From Comamonas sp. lk (GTDB lineage Bacteria > Pseudomonadota > Gammaproteobacteria > Burkholderiales > Burkholderiaceae_C): a DNA stretch of 52,363 nucleotides. The stretch covers positions 1-52,363 of the forward strand of contig CAMAQV010000018.1 of the NCBI GenBank assembly GCA_945860595.1, read 5' to 3'. The notes below the pieces were generated by a model. It ran no database searches. It saw only the letters and a list, made by a program, of their open reading frames with translations, and had not been told where the DNA came from. Each line of letters starts with the position of its first letter. Position 1 is the first letter of the stretch. Below are positions 8,966-17,549 of the stretch, in pieces. A program made the position numbers and the translations under genes.

Positions 8966-10477
8966 TCAGCGGCTGTACGCTGTTTCGCCGTGCGAAGTGA
9001 TGTCCAGGCCTTCGCGCTCGTCTTCTTCGTTGACGCGCAAACCAATGGTCATGTCCACAATTTTGTAGGCGATCAGCGAGACCACGCCCGACCACACCAC
9101 AGTAATCAACACAGCCTTGGTCTGGGTCCAGACCTGGGCACCGATGTTGTAGGCGTCCGGCGCGATCATGGCGACGGTGGTCCAGTCCGCGACAGCGCTG
9201 GGGCCACCCAGATTGGGCGAGTTGAATACACCGGTCAGGATCGCACCCAAAATGCCGCACACGCCATGCACGCCGAAGACGTCCAGGCTGTCGTCGGCGC
9301 CCAGCATTTTCTTGAGACCGTTCACGCCCCACAAACCAGCAAAGCCCGACAGCAAACCAATCACCAAGGCGCCGCCTATGCCCACGTTGCCGCAGGCCGG
9401 GGTGATCGCCACCAAGCCGGCGACCGCGCCGGACGCAGCGCCCAGCATGGAGGCTTTGCCGCGCATCAACGCTTCACCGATGCACCAGGCAATGACGGCA
9501 GCGGCGGTTGCCAAAAAGGTATTGACGAATGCCAGTGCGGCAAAGCCATTGGCCTCCAGCGCCGAGCCGGCGTTGAATCCAAACCAGCCCACCCACAGCA
9601 AGGATGCACCCACCATGGTCAAGGTCAGGTTGTGCGGGGCCATGGCTTCTTTGCCGTAGCCAATGCGCTTGCCGACCATGAAGGCACCCACCAGACCGGC
9701 CACAGCCGCGTTGATATGCACCACGGTACCGCCGGCAAAGTCCAGAGCGCCCATCTGCCACAGGAAACCGGCTTTGGCATTCATCGCATCCACCACATCG
9801 GCACTGGAGTAAGCGTCAGGGCCCATCCAGAACCAGACCATGTGCGCAATCGGCGCGTAGCTGAAGGTGAACCACAGCACGCAGAACATCAGCACGGCAG
9901 AGAACTTCATGCGCTCAGCAAACGAGCCCACGATCAGCGTGCAGGTAATGGCAGCGAAGCTGGCCTGGAAGGCGGCAAAAATGATCTCAGGGATATAGAC
10001 GCCTTTGCTGAATGTGGCCGCGTTGGCGAAAGTACCCGCCGCGTTGTCCCAAACACCTTTCATGAACAGGCGATCAAAACCGCCGAAAAAGGCGTTTCCT
10101 TCTGTGAAAGAGATACTGTAGCCATAAATGAACCACAGCACCACAATGAGTGAGAAGGTGACCATGACCTGCATCAGGATGGACAGCATGTTCTTGCTGC
10201 GCACCAGCCCGCCGTAAAACAAGGCCAGGCCGGGGACTGCCATCATGATCACGAGCAAGGTGGAAACCATCATCCAGGTGGTGTCGCCCTTGTTGGGAAC
10301 GGGTGCCGCAGCGGCAGGAGCTGCGGCTTCGCTTGCTGCCGCAGTGGCCGCGGGTGCGGCATCAGCCGCTGCAGCTGCCGGGGCTGATGCCGCAGCGTCT
10401 TCGGCAAACGCCGGGGCCATGGGGGCGAGTGCGAACAGCCCCAAGGCCATCGCAAAGGTCAAAAATAATTTTTTCAT
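8966..10477 (-). CDS. amt: ammonium transporter
   Basis: Inner-membrane ammonium channel of the Amt/MEP/Rh family. It has 503 residues from the ATG at 10477, with an AAAGGA ribosome site. An N-terminal signal sequence (about 1-24, cut near APAFA) is followed by an unusually long Ala-rich linker, and then about eleven membrane segments. Conserved blocks include DFAGGTVVHINAAVAGLVGA and FGVHGVCGILGAILTG with the pore histidines. It is downstream of glnK with a 40-base gap, the classic glnK-amtB arrangement in which PII plugs the channel when nitrogen is ample. Confidence 0.96.
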   Translation of the reverse strand: MKKLFLTFAMALGLFALAPMAPAFAEDAAASAPAAAAADAAPAATAAASEAAAPAAAAPVPNKGDTTWMMVSTLLVIMMAVPGLALFYGGLVRSKNMLSILMQVMVTFSLIVVLWFIYGYSISFTEGNAFFGGFDRLFMKGVWDNAAGTFANAATFSKGVYIPEIIFAAFQASFAAITCTLIVGSFAERMKFSAVLMFCVLWFTFSYAPIAHMVWFWMGPDAYSSADVVDAMNAKAGFLWQMGALDFAGGTVVHINAAVAGLVGAFMVGKRIGYGKEAMAPHNLTLTMVGASLLWVGWFGFNAGSALEANGFAALAFVNTFLATAAAVIAWCIGEALMRGKASMLGAASGAVAGLVAITPACGNVGIGGALVIGLLSGFAGLWGVNGLKKMLGADDSLDVFGVHGVCGILGAILTGVFNSPNLGGPSAVADWTTVAMIAPDAYNIGAQVWTQTKAVLITVVWSGVVSLIAYKIVDMTIGLRVNEEDEREGLDITSHGETAYSR

Positions 10478-10517
10478 GGTTTTTCCTTTGATTTTTTGAT
10501 AGGTCGCAGCCGGGCGC

Positions 10518-10943
<426 letters not shown>

Positions 10944-10945
10944 TT

Positions 10946-10961
10946 AGCAGGACACGTGCCA
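10946..10961 (-). promoter_or_regulatory. sigma54 (-24/-12) promoter of glnK-amt
   Basis: The minus strand reads TGGCACGTGTCCTGCT. It matches TGGCAC-N5-TTGCW except for one base in the -12 block, and the GG and GC doublets have the exact 10-base spacing. Transcription would start near 10935, leaving a leader of about 79 bases before glnK. Confidence 0.75.
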
Positions 10962-10978
10962 CGCTTCTGAAGCAGATA

Positions 10979-10994
10979 CGGCACCCAAATTGCC
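10979..10994 (+). promoter_or_regulatory. second, divergent sigma54-like promoter facing comM
   Basis: The plus strand reads CGGCACCCAAATTGCC. GGCAC-N5-TTGC is exact with correct doublet spacing; only the outermost bases differ from consensus. It is back to back with the glnK promoter, 17 bases apart. A start near 11005 would lie 118 bases before comM. Confidence 0.4.
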
Positions 10995-11035
10995 CAAACA
11001 TGGCCCGCATTCCTTCGAAAACACCGCTAAAATAT

Positions 11036-11051
11036 CTGTATAAATACCCAG
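11036..11051 (+). promoter_or_regulatory. LexA-box-like sequence
   Basis: CTGTATAAATACCCAG fits CTGT-N8-ACAG with one mismatch in the right arm and has an A/T-rich centre. It lies upstream of comM and next to the NtrC-like site. This may be coincidence. Confidence 0.3.
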
Positions 11052-11053
11052 CT

Positions 11054-11070
11054 TGCACCAAAGCAGTGCA
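11054..11070. promoter_or_regulatory. NtrC-binding-site-like element
   Basis: TGCACCAAAGCAGTGCA is a 17-bp dyad close to the enteric NtrC consensus (TGCACCA-N3-TGGTGCA). Its centre is about 127 bases upstream of the predicted glnK transcription start, a typical enhancer distance. A weaker copy, TGCACCAATTTGGAGGA, lies at 11103-11119 and overlaps the comM ribosome site. Confidence 0.6.
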
Positions 11071-11122
11071 AAAACAGCCGTTGGATTGGTTTCACAGTTT
11101 TCTGCACCAATTTGGAGGATTT

Positions 11123-12658
11123 ATGGCTTTGTCTTGGGTTCAAGGGCGCGCACTGGTCGGTCTGGAGGCGCCACCGGTGATGGTGGAGGTTCATCTGGCC
11201 AACGGCTTGCCCAGCTTTACGCTGGTGGGGCTGGCCGATGTGGAGGTGAAAGAGGCGCGCGAGCGGGTCCGCTGCGCTATCCAAAACGCCGGACTGGAAT
11301 TCCCGCACAACAAGCGCATCACCGTCAATCTGGCACCGGCCGATTTGCCCAAGGACTCCGGGCGGCTGGATTTGCCGATTGCGCTGGGCATATTGGCAGC
11401 GAGCGGGCAAGTCGATGCCGCCGGTCTGGCAGGCTACGAGTTCGCGGGCGAGCTGTCGCTCAGCGGTGCCCTGCGGCCGGTGCGCGGCGCGCTGGCCATG
11501 GCGCTGGCGCTGCAGACGGCAGGGGTTCAGACGCGGCTGGTGCTGCCGCCGGGCAGCGCCGAGGAAGCAGCGCTGGTGCCGGGCGCACGCGTGTACCGGG
11601 CGGCGCATCTGCTGGATGTGGTCCGCCAGTTTGTCCCCAGCACGGGCCCCGAGAGCCCGTCCGGTGACGATGCTGGGTGGACACAGCTGCACCCGGTAGC
11701 CCCGAACGTTGCAGGCGGGGGCCCCGATCTGGCGGACGTCAAGGGCCAAACCGGGGCCAAGCGCGCGCTGGAAATTGCCGCCGCTGGGGGGCATAGTCTG
11801 TTGCTGGTCGGCTCTCCAGGAGCTGGCAAGTCCATGCTGGCACAGCGTTTTGCCGGCTTGTTGCCCGATATGAGCAACGAGCAAGCGCTGCAAAGCGCGG
11901 CTATCAGCAGCCTGGGCGGTCGCTTTTCGCTGGAGCGCTGGGGCCAGCGCCCGACCTGCAGCCCGCACCACTCCGCCAGCGCCGTGGCCTTGGTGGGCGG
12001 TGGCTCCCCGCCGCGCCCCGGGGAAATTTCCATGGCCCACAACGGGGTGCTTTTTTTGGACGAATTCCCAGAGTTCGCCCGCAGCGCACTGGAGGCATTG
12101 CGCGAACCACTTGAGACCGGCACTATCACGATTTCCCGCGCCGCACGGCGGGCAGAATTCCCCGCGCGTTTCCAGTTGGTCGCCGCCATGAACCCCTGCC
12201 CCTGCGGCTACTTGGGCAGCACGCTGCGGCCCTGCCGCTGCACGCCGGACCAGGTGCACCGCTACCAGGGCAAGCTCAGCGGCCCGCTGATGGACCGTAT
12301 CGACTTGCATGTGGACGTACCCGCGCTCTCGCCCCAGGAATTGCTGGCAGCCACGAAGACTGAGTCCAGCGCCGACATCCGCAGCCGCTGCATCGCCGCA
12401 CAGGGCCGGGCCACGGCGCGGCAGGGCAAACCTAACCAGGCCCTGGGCGGGCAGGAAATTGACACCCATGGACGACTCGAAAGTGCGGCCTCTAAATTTT
12501 TGCAGTCTGCGGCGACGCAGCTGGGTTGGTCTGCCCGCGCCACCCACCGCACACTCAAAATCGCCCGCACCATCGCCGATCTGGCGGGCAGCGAGAGCAC
12601 CCAGATCGGCCATGTGGCGGAGGCCATGCAGTACCGCCGCGCAGTGAAAACCGGATAA
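11123..12658 (+). CDS. comM: ComM/YifB family Mg-chelatase-like AAA+ helicase
   Basis: AAA+ ATPase of the YifB/ComM family; ComM is a branch-migration helicase that aids integration of DNA during natural transformation. It has 511 residues from the ATG at 11123, with GGAGG at 11114-11118. The order is an N-terminal Lon-like ChlI domain (HLANGLPSFTLVGLAD), Walker A GSPGAGKS, the GGGSPPRPGEISMAHNG motif, Walker B GVLFLDEFPEF, a Cys cluster (CPCGYLGSTLRPCRC) and a C-terminal Mg_chelatase_C domain ending in AEAMQYRRAV. It is divergent from glnK, and the shared upstream DNA carries the putative sigma54, NtrC and LexA-like elements. Confidence 0.9.
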   Translation: MALSWVQGRALVGLEAPPVMVEVHLANGLPSFTLVGLADVEVKEARERVRCAIQNAGLEFPHNKRITVNLAPADLPKDSGRLDLPIALGILAASGQVDAAGLAGYEFAGELSLSGALRPVRGALAMALALQTAGVQTRLVLPPGSAEEAALVPGARVYRAAHLLDVVRQFVPSTGPESPSGDDAGWTQLHPVAPNVAGGGPDLADVKGQTGAKRALEIAAAGGHSLLLVGSPGAGKSMLAQRFAGLLPDMSNEQALQSAAISSLGGRFSLERWGQRPTCSPHHSASAVALVGGGSPPRPGEISMAHNGVLFLDEFPEFARSALEALREPLETGTITISRAARRAEFPARFQLVAAMNPCPCGYLGSTLRPCRCTPDQVHRYQGKLSGPLMDRIDLHVDVPALSPQELLAATKTESSADIRSRCIAAQGRATARQGKPNQALGGQEIDTHGRLESAASKFLQSAATQLGWSARATHRTLKIARTIADLAGSESTQIGHVAEAMQYRRAVKTG

Positions 12659-12715
12659 GCGCGCCTTCGCAAAATCGGCAGGACTACACTCGCGACCCAC
12701 CCGCTGCGCGCATCT

Positions 12716-14575
12716 GTGTCCCACCTCTCTATACTTTCCGAAGTCTTCGGCTACCCCCAGTTTCGTGGTCCGCAGCAGGCCATCATTGAGCACGTGAGCG
12801 CGGGCGGTGACGCGCTGGTGCTGATGCCCACGGGCGGCGGCAAAAGCATGTGCTACCAGCTGCCCGCAATTGCCAGCCACCGCGCCGGGCGCGGTGTGGC
12901 GGTGGTGATCTCGCCCTTGATCGCGCTGATGCATGACCAGGTCGGCGCGCTGCACGAGGCGGGCGTGGAGGCCGAATTTCTCAACTCCACGCAAAGCGGC
13001 GACGCGGCGCACGCCATCGAGCAACGCCTGTTGCGCGGTGAGATTGCCTTGCTCTACGCTGCTCCGGAACGGGTGACAACACCGCGTTTTCTGGCGCTAC
13101 TCGATTCGCTGCATGCGCGCGGCTTGCTGAGCTTGTTTGCCATTGATGAAGTCCATTGCGTGAGCCAATGGGGCCACGATTTCCGGCCCGAATACCGGGC
13201 ACTGACGGTGCTGCATGAGCGTTTTGGCAGCGTACCCCGCATCGCGCTCACCGCCACCGCAGACGCCATCACCCGTGCCGACATCGTCGAGCGACTGCAA
13301 CTCGAAAACGCCCGCACCTTCGTCAGCAGCTTTGACCGTCCCAACATCCGTTACCGCATCGTGGAGAAGACGGACAGCACCACGCAACTGCTGCGCTTCA
13401 TCGAACGCGAACACCCGGAAGAGGCGGGCGTGGTGTACTGCCAGTCACGCAAAAAGGTGGAGAACATTGCCGATGTGCTGGCCCAGGCCGGTATCCGTGC
13501 GCTGCCATACCACGCCGGTTTGGACGCTGCCGTGCGGCAGCACAACCAGAACCGCTTCCTGCGAGAGGACGGCGTGGTGATGGTGGCCACGATTGCCTTC
13601 GGCATGGGCATCGACAAGCCCGACGTGCGCTTTGTCGCGCATCTGGACATGCCCAAAAACATCGAGGGCTATTACCAGGAAACGGGCCGTGCCGGGCGCG
13701 ACGGCTTGGCCGCTGACGCCTGGATGTGCTACGGCCTGCAAGACGTGGTCAACCAGCGCCGCATGATCGACGAGAGCCCGGCGGCCGAAGAATTCAAGGC
13801 CGTGCTGCGCGGCAAGCTCGACGCGCTGCTGGGCCTGGCTGAGGCCAGCGACTGCCGCCGTGTGCGCTTGTTGGCCTACTTCGGGCAGGACAGCGCACCC
13901 TGCGGCAATTGCGACAACTGCCTGGAGCCACCCGCGATATGGGACGCCAGTAAACCGGCGCAAATGTTGTTGTCTACGATTTACCGCGTCGATCGCCAAA
14001 GCGGTATGCGCTTCGGTGCAGGGCACCTGATGGACATATTGCGCGGCAAAGCCACTGAAAAAATCACGCAACACGGTCACCGCAGTCTGAGCACATTCGG
14101 CTTGGGTGCCGAGTTCAGTGAACCGCAGTTGCGCGGAGTACTGCGCCAGTTGCTCGCCATGGGTGCGGTGCGGGTGGACGCCGAAGCCTTCAACACCCTG
14201 GCACTGACCGAGGGTTCACGCGCAGTGCTGCGCGGAGAAGCCGCTGTCCGCTTGCGCCAATCGGTGGCCAAAGCCCCGTCGCGCGGTGGCACATCAGCAG
14301 TACAGAAAAACAAAGGGCAGACCGCGCCTTTGGTGCCCATTGCCTTAAGCGAGGATGCCTTAGCCCGCTTCAACGACCTGAAAGCCTGGCGCGCCGAGGT
14401 GGCGCGGGAACACAACCTGCCCGCCTACGTCATTTTTCATGATGCAACCCTGGCCGCGATTGCGCACCGTGCCCCGCAGTCCATCGAGGACCTTCAAGGT
14501 ATCAGCGGAATGGGGGTGAAAAAACTAGAAGCCTACGCAGCAGAGGTGCTGCGGGTGGTGCGGGCCAACGGCTGA
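12716..14575 (+). CDS. recQ: ATP-dependent DNA helicase RecQ
   Basis: 3'-5' DNA helicase of recombination and replication-fork repair. It has 619 residues, normal for RecQ. Walker A TGGGKS is at 39-44, and the DEAH-like AIDEVHCVSQWGHDFRPEY follows. The helicase C domain contains ETGRAGRDG. The zinc site uses the cysteines of CRRVRLLAYF...CGNCDNC, followed by the RQC wing and a C-terminal HRDC domain (IAHRAPQSIEDLQGISGMG). The start is a GTG at 12716; no in-frame ATG precedes the motif region. It follows comM by 57 bases and may be read from the same message. Confidence 0.95.
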   Translation: MSHLSILSEVFGYPQFRGPQQAIIEHVSAGGDALVLMPTGGGKSMCYQLPAIASHRAGRGVAVVISPLIALMHDQVGALHEAGVEAEFLNSTQSGDAAHAIEQRLLRGEIALLYAAPERVTTPRFLALLDSLHARGLLSLFAIDEVHCVSQWGHDFRPEYRALTVLHERFGSVPRIALTATADAITRADIVERLQLENARTFVSSFDRPNIRYRIVEKTDSTTQLLRFIEREHPEEAGVVYCQSRKKVENIADVLAQAGIRALPYHAGLDAAVRQHNQNRFLREDGVVMVATIAFGMGIDKPDVRFVAHLDMPKNIEGYYQETGRAGRDGLAADAWMCYGLQDVVNQRRMIDESPAAEEFKAVLRGKLDALLGLAEASDCRRVRLLAYFGQDSAPCGNCDNCLEPPAIWDASKPAQMLLSTIYRVDRQSGMRFGAGHLMDILRGKATEKITQHGHRSLSTFGLGAEFSEPQLRGVLRQLLAMGAVRVDAEAFNTLALTEGSRAVLRGEAAVRLRQSVAKAPSRGGTSAVQKNKGQTAPLVPIALSEDALARFNDLKAWRAEVAREHNLPAYVIFHDATLAAIAHRAPQSIEDLQGISGMGVKKLEAYAAEVLRVVRANG

Positions 14576-14589
14576 GTCGGCGCGGGCGC

Positions 14590-14907
14590 TTAGTGCGCGT
14601 GAAAGCTGCTCTCGTAGGCCACCGCAGCGCCGCTCAAGGTGTTTTGCAAACGCTGGATCGCGCGGTGATGGCGCGCATCTGAAGCGTGCTGTTGGTGGTG
14701 GCGCATCAAATTTTGAAACTTGTTTTTGCACACATCGAGCGCCCCCGCAAAATTTAGCGCAATATAGGCAGAGTGGTCCGTGCGGCTTTGGCGGTATTCA
14801 TCTGACCAATAGCTGAACTGATGCCACTCATAAGTGCCTTTTTCCGGTAACTCGATCACACGCCTTTGCATACACCAGCTTTCTTGGACATTTTTGTTGT
14901 GACACAT
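14590..14907 (-). CDS. conserved-looking hypothetical protein, 105 residues
   Basis: I do not recognise this family. From the ATG at 14907 the product is 105 residues, with a balanced, non-shadow composition: an aromatic-rich block (TYEWHQFSYWSDEY), then a His-rich helical tail (LMRHHQQHASDARHHRAIQ). It has no signal peptide or membrane segment. A GGGAAG stretch precedes the start; a GTG at 14961 is an alternative. It converges with recQ and is divergent from the small membrane protein gene at 15043. The many His residues could bind metal or nucleic acid, but that is speculation. Confidence 0.55.
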   Translation of the reverse strand: MCHNKNVQESWCMQRRVIELPEKGTYEWHQFSYWSDEYRQSRTDHSAYIALNFAGALDVCKNKFQNLMRHHQQHASDARHHRAIQRLQNTLSGAAVAYESSFHAH

Positions 14908-14987
14908 CCGGATACTTCCCGGTTTGCGTACCGCGGGTCCATCAACGTGAAGCGCGCCCACACATTACGCGCCAGCACCACATTTGG

Positions 14988-15016
14988 TTGACACGGTGGC
15001 GGTTAAAATCTAAAAA
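14988..15016 (+). promoter_or_regulatory. promoter of the small membrane protein/glutathione peroxidase unit
   Basis: A perfect -35 TTGACA at 14988-14993 and TAAAAA at 15011-15016 are separated by 17 bases. They predict a start near 15023, 20 bases before the ATG at 15043. Confidence 0.5.
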
Positions 15017-15042
15017 TTACCAGCCTCCTACGGAAACCCACC

Positions 15043-15186
15043 ATGTCTGAGCACTCGTCCCCCGCCGCCGATCACCAAGAGCCCGACTCACTGGAAGAGA
15101 TCGTTCCCGTTTTGCCTATTGTTTTACCCGTGGTTGGTGGGGTTCTGATGTTTTTGCTGGCTTTCATCGCCGTCAAGATGGCCTGA
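15043..15186 (+). CDS. small single-pass membrane protein, 47 residues
   Basis: ATG at 15043, TGA at 15184-15186. The acidic N terminus (SSPAADHQEPDSLEEI) is followed by one hydrophobic segment of about 24 residues (VLPIVLPVVGGVLMFLLAFI) and a short tail, AVKMA. The family is unknown to me. The stop codon abuts the ATG of the exported glutathione peroxidase with no gap, so the two are co-translated. A well-formed promoter lies upstream. By context it may be a membrane partner or a stress-response micropeptide. It is too short for ordinary gene callers and could be overlooked. Confidence 0.6.
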   Translation: MSEHSSPAADHQEPDSLEEIVPVLPIVLPVVGGVLMFLLAFIAVKMA

Positions 15187-15801
15187 ATGGTCGATCCTCG
15201 ACCCCGCGTCAAACCCTTGCCGCGCATTGCAAGCGCAATGCTGGTCGGCATTGCGGTCCTCTTTCCAGGGTCGCTGTTCGCCCAGTCAGCCGGTGGCAGC
15301 AAAGCTGCGGCAAGCTGCCCCGCCCTCCTCAACAAAACCTTCCCCCGCCTGCAGGACGACGCGCCCCAAAGCCTCTGCCAATACGCTGGCAAGGTGCTGC
15401 TGGTGGTCAACACTGCCAGCTACTGCGGCTTCACGCCCCAGTACGAAGGCCTGGAAAAGCTCTACGCGGATTACTCCGCACAAGGTCTGGTCGTGCTGGG
15501 TTTTCCGTCGAATGATTTTGGCGAGCAGGAGCCCGGCAAGTCCAAAGACATCGCCGACTTTTGCTTCAACACCTACGGCGTCAAATTTCCGATGTTCGCC
15601 AAAACCGTGGTCAGCGGCAAAGAAGCCAACCCGCTATTTGCCGAGCTAATCAAGTCCGGCGGCAGTACCCCGCGCTGGAACTTCTACAAATACTTGATCG
15701 GGCGCGACGGCAAGTTCATCGACAGCTACGCCAGCATCACCACGCCGCAAAGTAGCCGCATCACGGGCGACATCAAAAAAGCGCTGGCGCAACAGCCTTG
15801 A
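15187..15801 (+). CDS. exported glutathione peroxidase-family protein
   Basis: Thiol peroxidase of the GPx family that reduces peroxides. It has 204 residues. The N terminus is a signal peptide (charged RPRVKPLPR, then a hydrophobic stretch ending near SLFAQS), so it should act in the periplasm, unlike the usual cytoplasmic BtuE type. Catalytic residues are visible: Cys80 in NTASYCGFTPQYEGL, Gln114 in FPSNDFGEQEPG, and Trp164 in PRWNFYKYL. The start directly follows the stop of the 47-residue membrane protein. With a Cys rather than Sec active site, it probably uses thioredoxin-like donors. Confidence 0.88.
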   Translation: MVDPRPRVKPLPRIASAMLVGIAVLFPGSLFAQSAGGSKAAASCPALLNKTFPRLQDDAPQSLCQYAGKVLLVVNTASYCGFTPQYEGLEKLYADYSAQGLVVLGFPSNDFGEQEPGKSKDIADFCFNTYGVKFPMFAKTVVSGKEANPLFAELIKSGGSTPRWNFYKYLIGRDGKFIDSYASITTPQSSRITGDIKKALAQQP

Positions 15802-15852
15802 CTGGCCCGTAAAACCCGAGCTCTGGCATCCGCCAGCTGCCGCGCGATCCCC

Positions 15853-16785
15853 TTAGCCCACCACCTGGTAATACAAATTCTGCGGATGCTTGGCCTGGGC
15901 GAAGAAGACCCAGCGTTCGGCGATCAGCGATGGGGCTTGCAACAGGGCAGCCAAAGCCCAGGGCCAGGTAGCGGCGCTGGTGAAGGCGCAGAGTTGCAGC
16001 GCCAAGGGCAGCACAAACAAACCCAGCACAAAAGCCCAGCGCACATTGCGCAGCGCGAGTTGGCTGGCGCCGTGGAAGAACTCACGCGTGTTGAAAGCAC
16101 CGGCGGACATGCCCATAGACTTTTGCACCAATTTGCGGGCCTGGATGCCCGTGGCCGATTGCAGCGTGGATACCGGGCGCAGTGCGGCATTACGGCGCAG
16201 ACTGTGCCAGCGAGTTAGCGCGGCCAGCAGCGTGGCCAGCGTGGTCCACGGTGCCAGTGCGGCAAGCAACGCGCCTTCTCCGGCGGACGCTGCCAGCGCA
16301 CAGGCCAGCGCGCCGCCTGAGGCCAGACCAATCAGGGTGAAGTTGGCCACCGTGCTCCAGTGCGCCCATTCCTGGATGAAGCGCAGGCACGCATAAATCA
16401 TGGCGGTGCAGTACCAGAGCACGAGCGCCCCGACTACGACAGCCCAGGGCAGCGCGCGCGCCAGCGCGCTATCCGACCCGGTGTACAGCACCAGCCACCA
16501 CAGCGCGGCCAAAGCGATGTAGGCGGGCATAACGATGACCTCGCGCGACATCCAGGACGTACGCCACATCAGCACTGCGCGCCAGGCGCGCATCTTGTGG
16601 CCCAGGTGCAGAAAGGACGCGGCCAGCCCAGCCAGCAACAGCGCCACACCAAGGCCTACGGCGCGCAGAACGAAGTTGCCATCGGTGGCAACACCCGCAA
16701 GCTGCGCCAGCGCCAGCGCCACCAAAAGACCTTGCGCGGCACCGGCCAGGGTGGTGAAAAACAAAATGGAGAAAGCGGGATGCAT
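15853..16785 (-). CDS. soeC: membrane anchor subunit of sulfite-oxidising molybdoenzyme (DmsC/SoeC type)
   Basis: Integral membrane quinone-interacting subunit of the DmsC family. It has 310 residues from the ATG at 16785 and about eight hydrophobic segments. Blocks LGHKMRAWRAVLMWRTSWMSREV and LWYCTAMIYACLRFIQEW are typical of DmsC proteins. It is last in the operon xsc-pta-soeA-soeB-soeC and starts 5 bases after soeB stops. In SoeABC it passes electrons from cytoplasmic sulfite oxidation to the quinone pool. The assignment to SoeC rather than DmsC rests on linkage to xsc and on the non-exported catalytic subunit. Confidence 0.8.
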   Translation of the reverse strand: MHPAFSILFFTTLAGAAQGLLVALALAQLAGVATDGNFVLRAVGLGVALLLAGLAASFLHLGHKMRAWRAVLMWRTSWMSREVIVMPAYIALAALWWLVLYTGSDSALARALPWAVVVGALVLWYCTAMIYACLRFIQEWAHWSTVANFTLIGLASGGALACALAASAGEGALLAALAPWTTLATLLAALTRWHSLRRNAALRPVSTLQSATGIQARKLVQKSMGMSAGAFNTREFFHGASQLALRNVRWAFVLGLFVLPLALQLCAFTSAATWPWALAALLQAPSLIAERWVFFAQAKHPQNLYYQVVG

Positions 16786-16790
16786 GGTGG

Positions 16791-17549
16791 CTACTCCAAC
16801 GCGGAAGGCTTTGCCTGGGCGGTGATGCGACGGGGCAGATAGTGGTTGGCGGGTTGCGTGTCCCACTCGGGCATGAGCTGGTAGCCGCCGCGCTCAGCAA
16901 TGGCTTTGCTCACCACACTCTCCGGGTCTTTGATGTCACCAAACAAGCGGGCATTGGTCGGGCAAGCTTGCACACAGGCGGGTTGGCGATCGGCTTCGGG
17001 CAACAGCGGATCGTGCACCCGGTCCACGCACAGCGTGCACTTGGTCATGACTTGGCGCGATTCGTCCAGCTCACGCGCGCCGTAAGGGCAGGCCCAGGCG
17101 CAGTATTTGCACCCTATGCATTTGTCGTAGTCGACCAGCACGATGCCGTCTTCTGCACGCTTGTAGCTCGCGCCCGTGGGGCACACAGGCACACATGGCG
17201 GGTCCTCGCAATGCAGGCAGCTTTTAGGGAAATGGATGGTGTCGGTGCCGGGGAATTCACCGGCCTCGTACGTTTGCACCCGGTTGAAAAACGTACCCGT
17301 CGGGTTGGCGCCATAGGCGTTCAGATCGGCCAGCGGTCCGGCGCTGCCCGACGTATTCCATTGCTTGCATGACGTCACGCAAGCCTGGCAGCCCACGCAC
17401 ACATTCAGGTCAATCACCAGCGCCAGCTGCTTGGCCAGTGTTTCGCCCTGGCGGGCACGCACCCGCACCGGGGGCGATGTGTCACTCGCTACGCCGCCCA
17501 TGCCCTCAGCCAGCGGCGATTGCAAAAGGTCTCTCAGCCACTGAATCAT
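16791..17549 (-). CDS. soeB: four-cluster ferredoxin subunit (SoeB/DmsB type)
   Basis: Electron-transfer subunit with four 4Fe-4S centres, of the DmsB/PsrB/SoeB family. It has 252 residues. Cysteine groups appear in order: CVGCQACVTSCKQWN, CLHCEDPPCVPVCPTG, CIGCKYCAWACPYGA, and CTLCVDRV...ACVQACP. The start ATG overlaps the soeA stop (ATGA, 17546-17549), so the two are translationally coupled. The protein should sit in the cytoplasm with SoeA and relay electrons to SoeC. No Tat signal is present. Confidence 0.87.
   Translation of the reverse strand: MIQWLRDLLQSPLAEGMGGVASDTSPPVRVRARQGETLAKQLALVIDLNVCVGCQACVTSCKQWNTSGSAGPLADLNAYGANPTGTFFNRVQTYEAGEFPGTDTIHFPKSCLHCEDPPCVPVCPTGASYKRAEDGIVLVDYDKCIGCKYCAWACPYGARELDESRQVMTKCTLCVDRVHDPLLPEADRQPACVQACPTNARLFGDIKDPESVVSKAIAERGGYQLMPEWDTQPANHYLPRRITAQAKPSALE

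Noticed and set aside
11027..13024. Long open frame of 665 codons on the minus strand opposite comM and recQ
   Set aside because: It is the high-GC shadow of two well-recognised genes; its translation is rich in Arg, Gln, His and Ala without any family motif.
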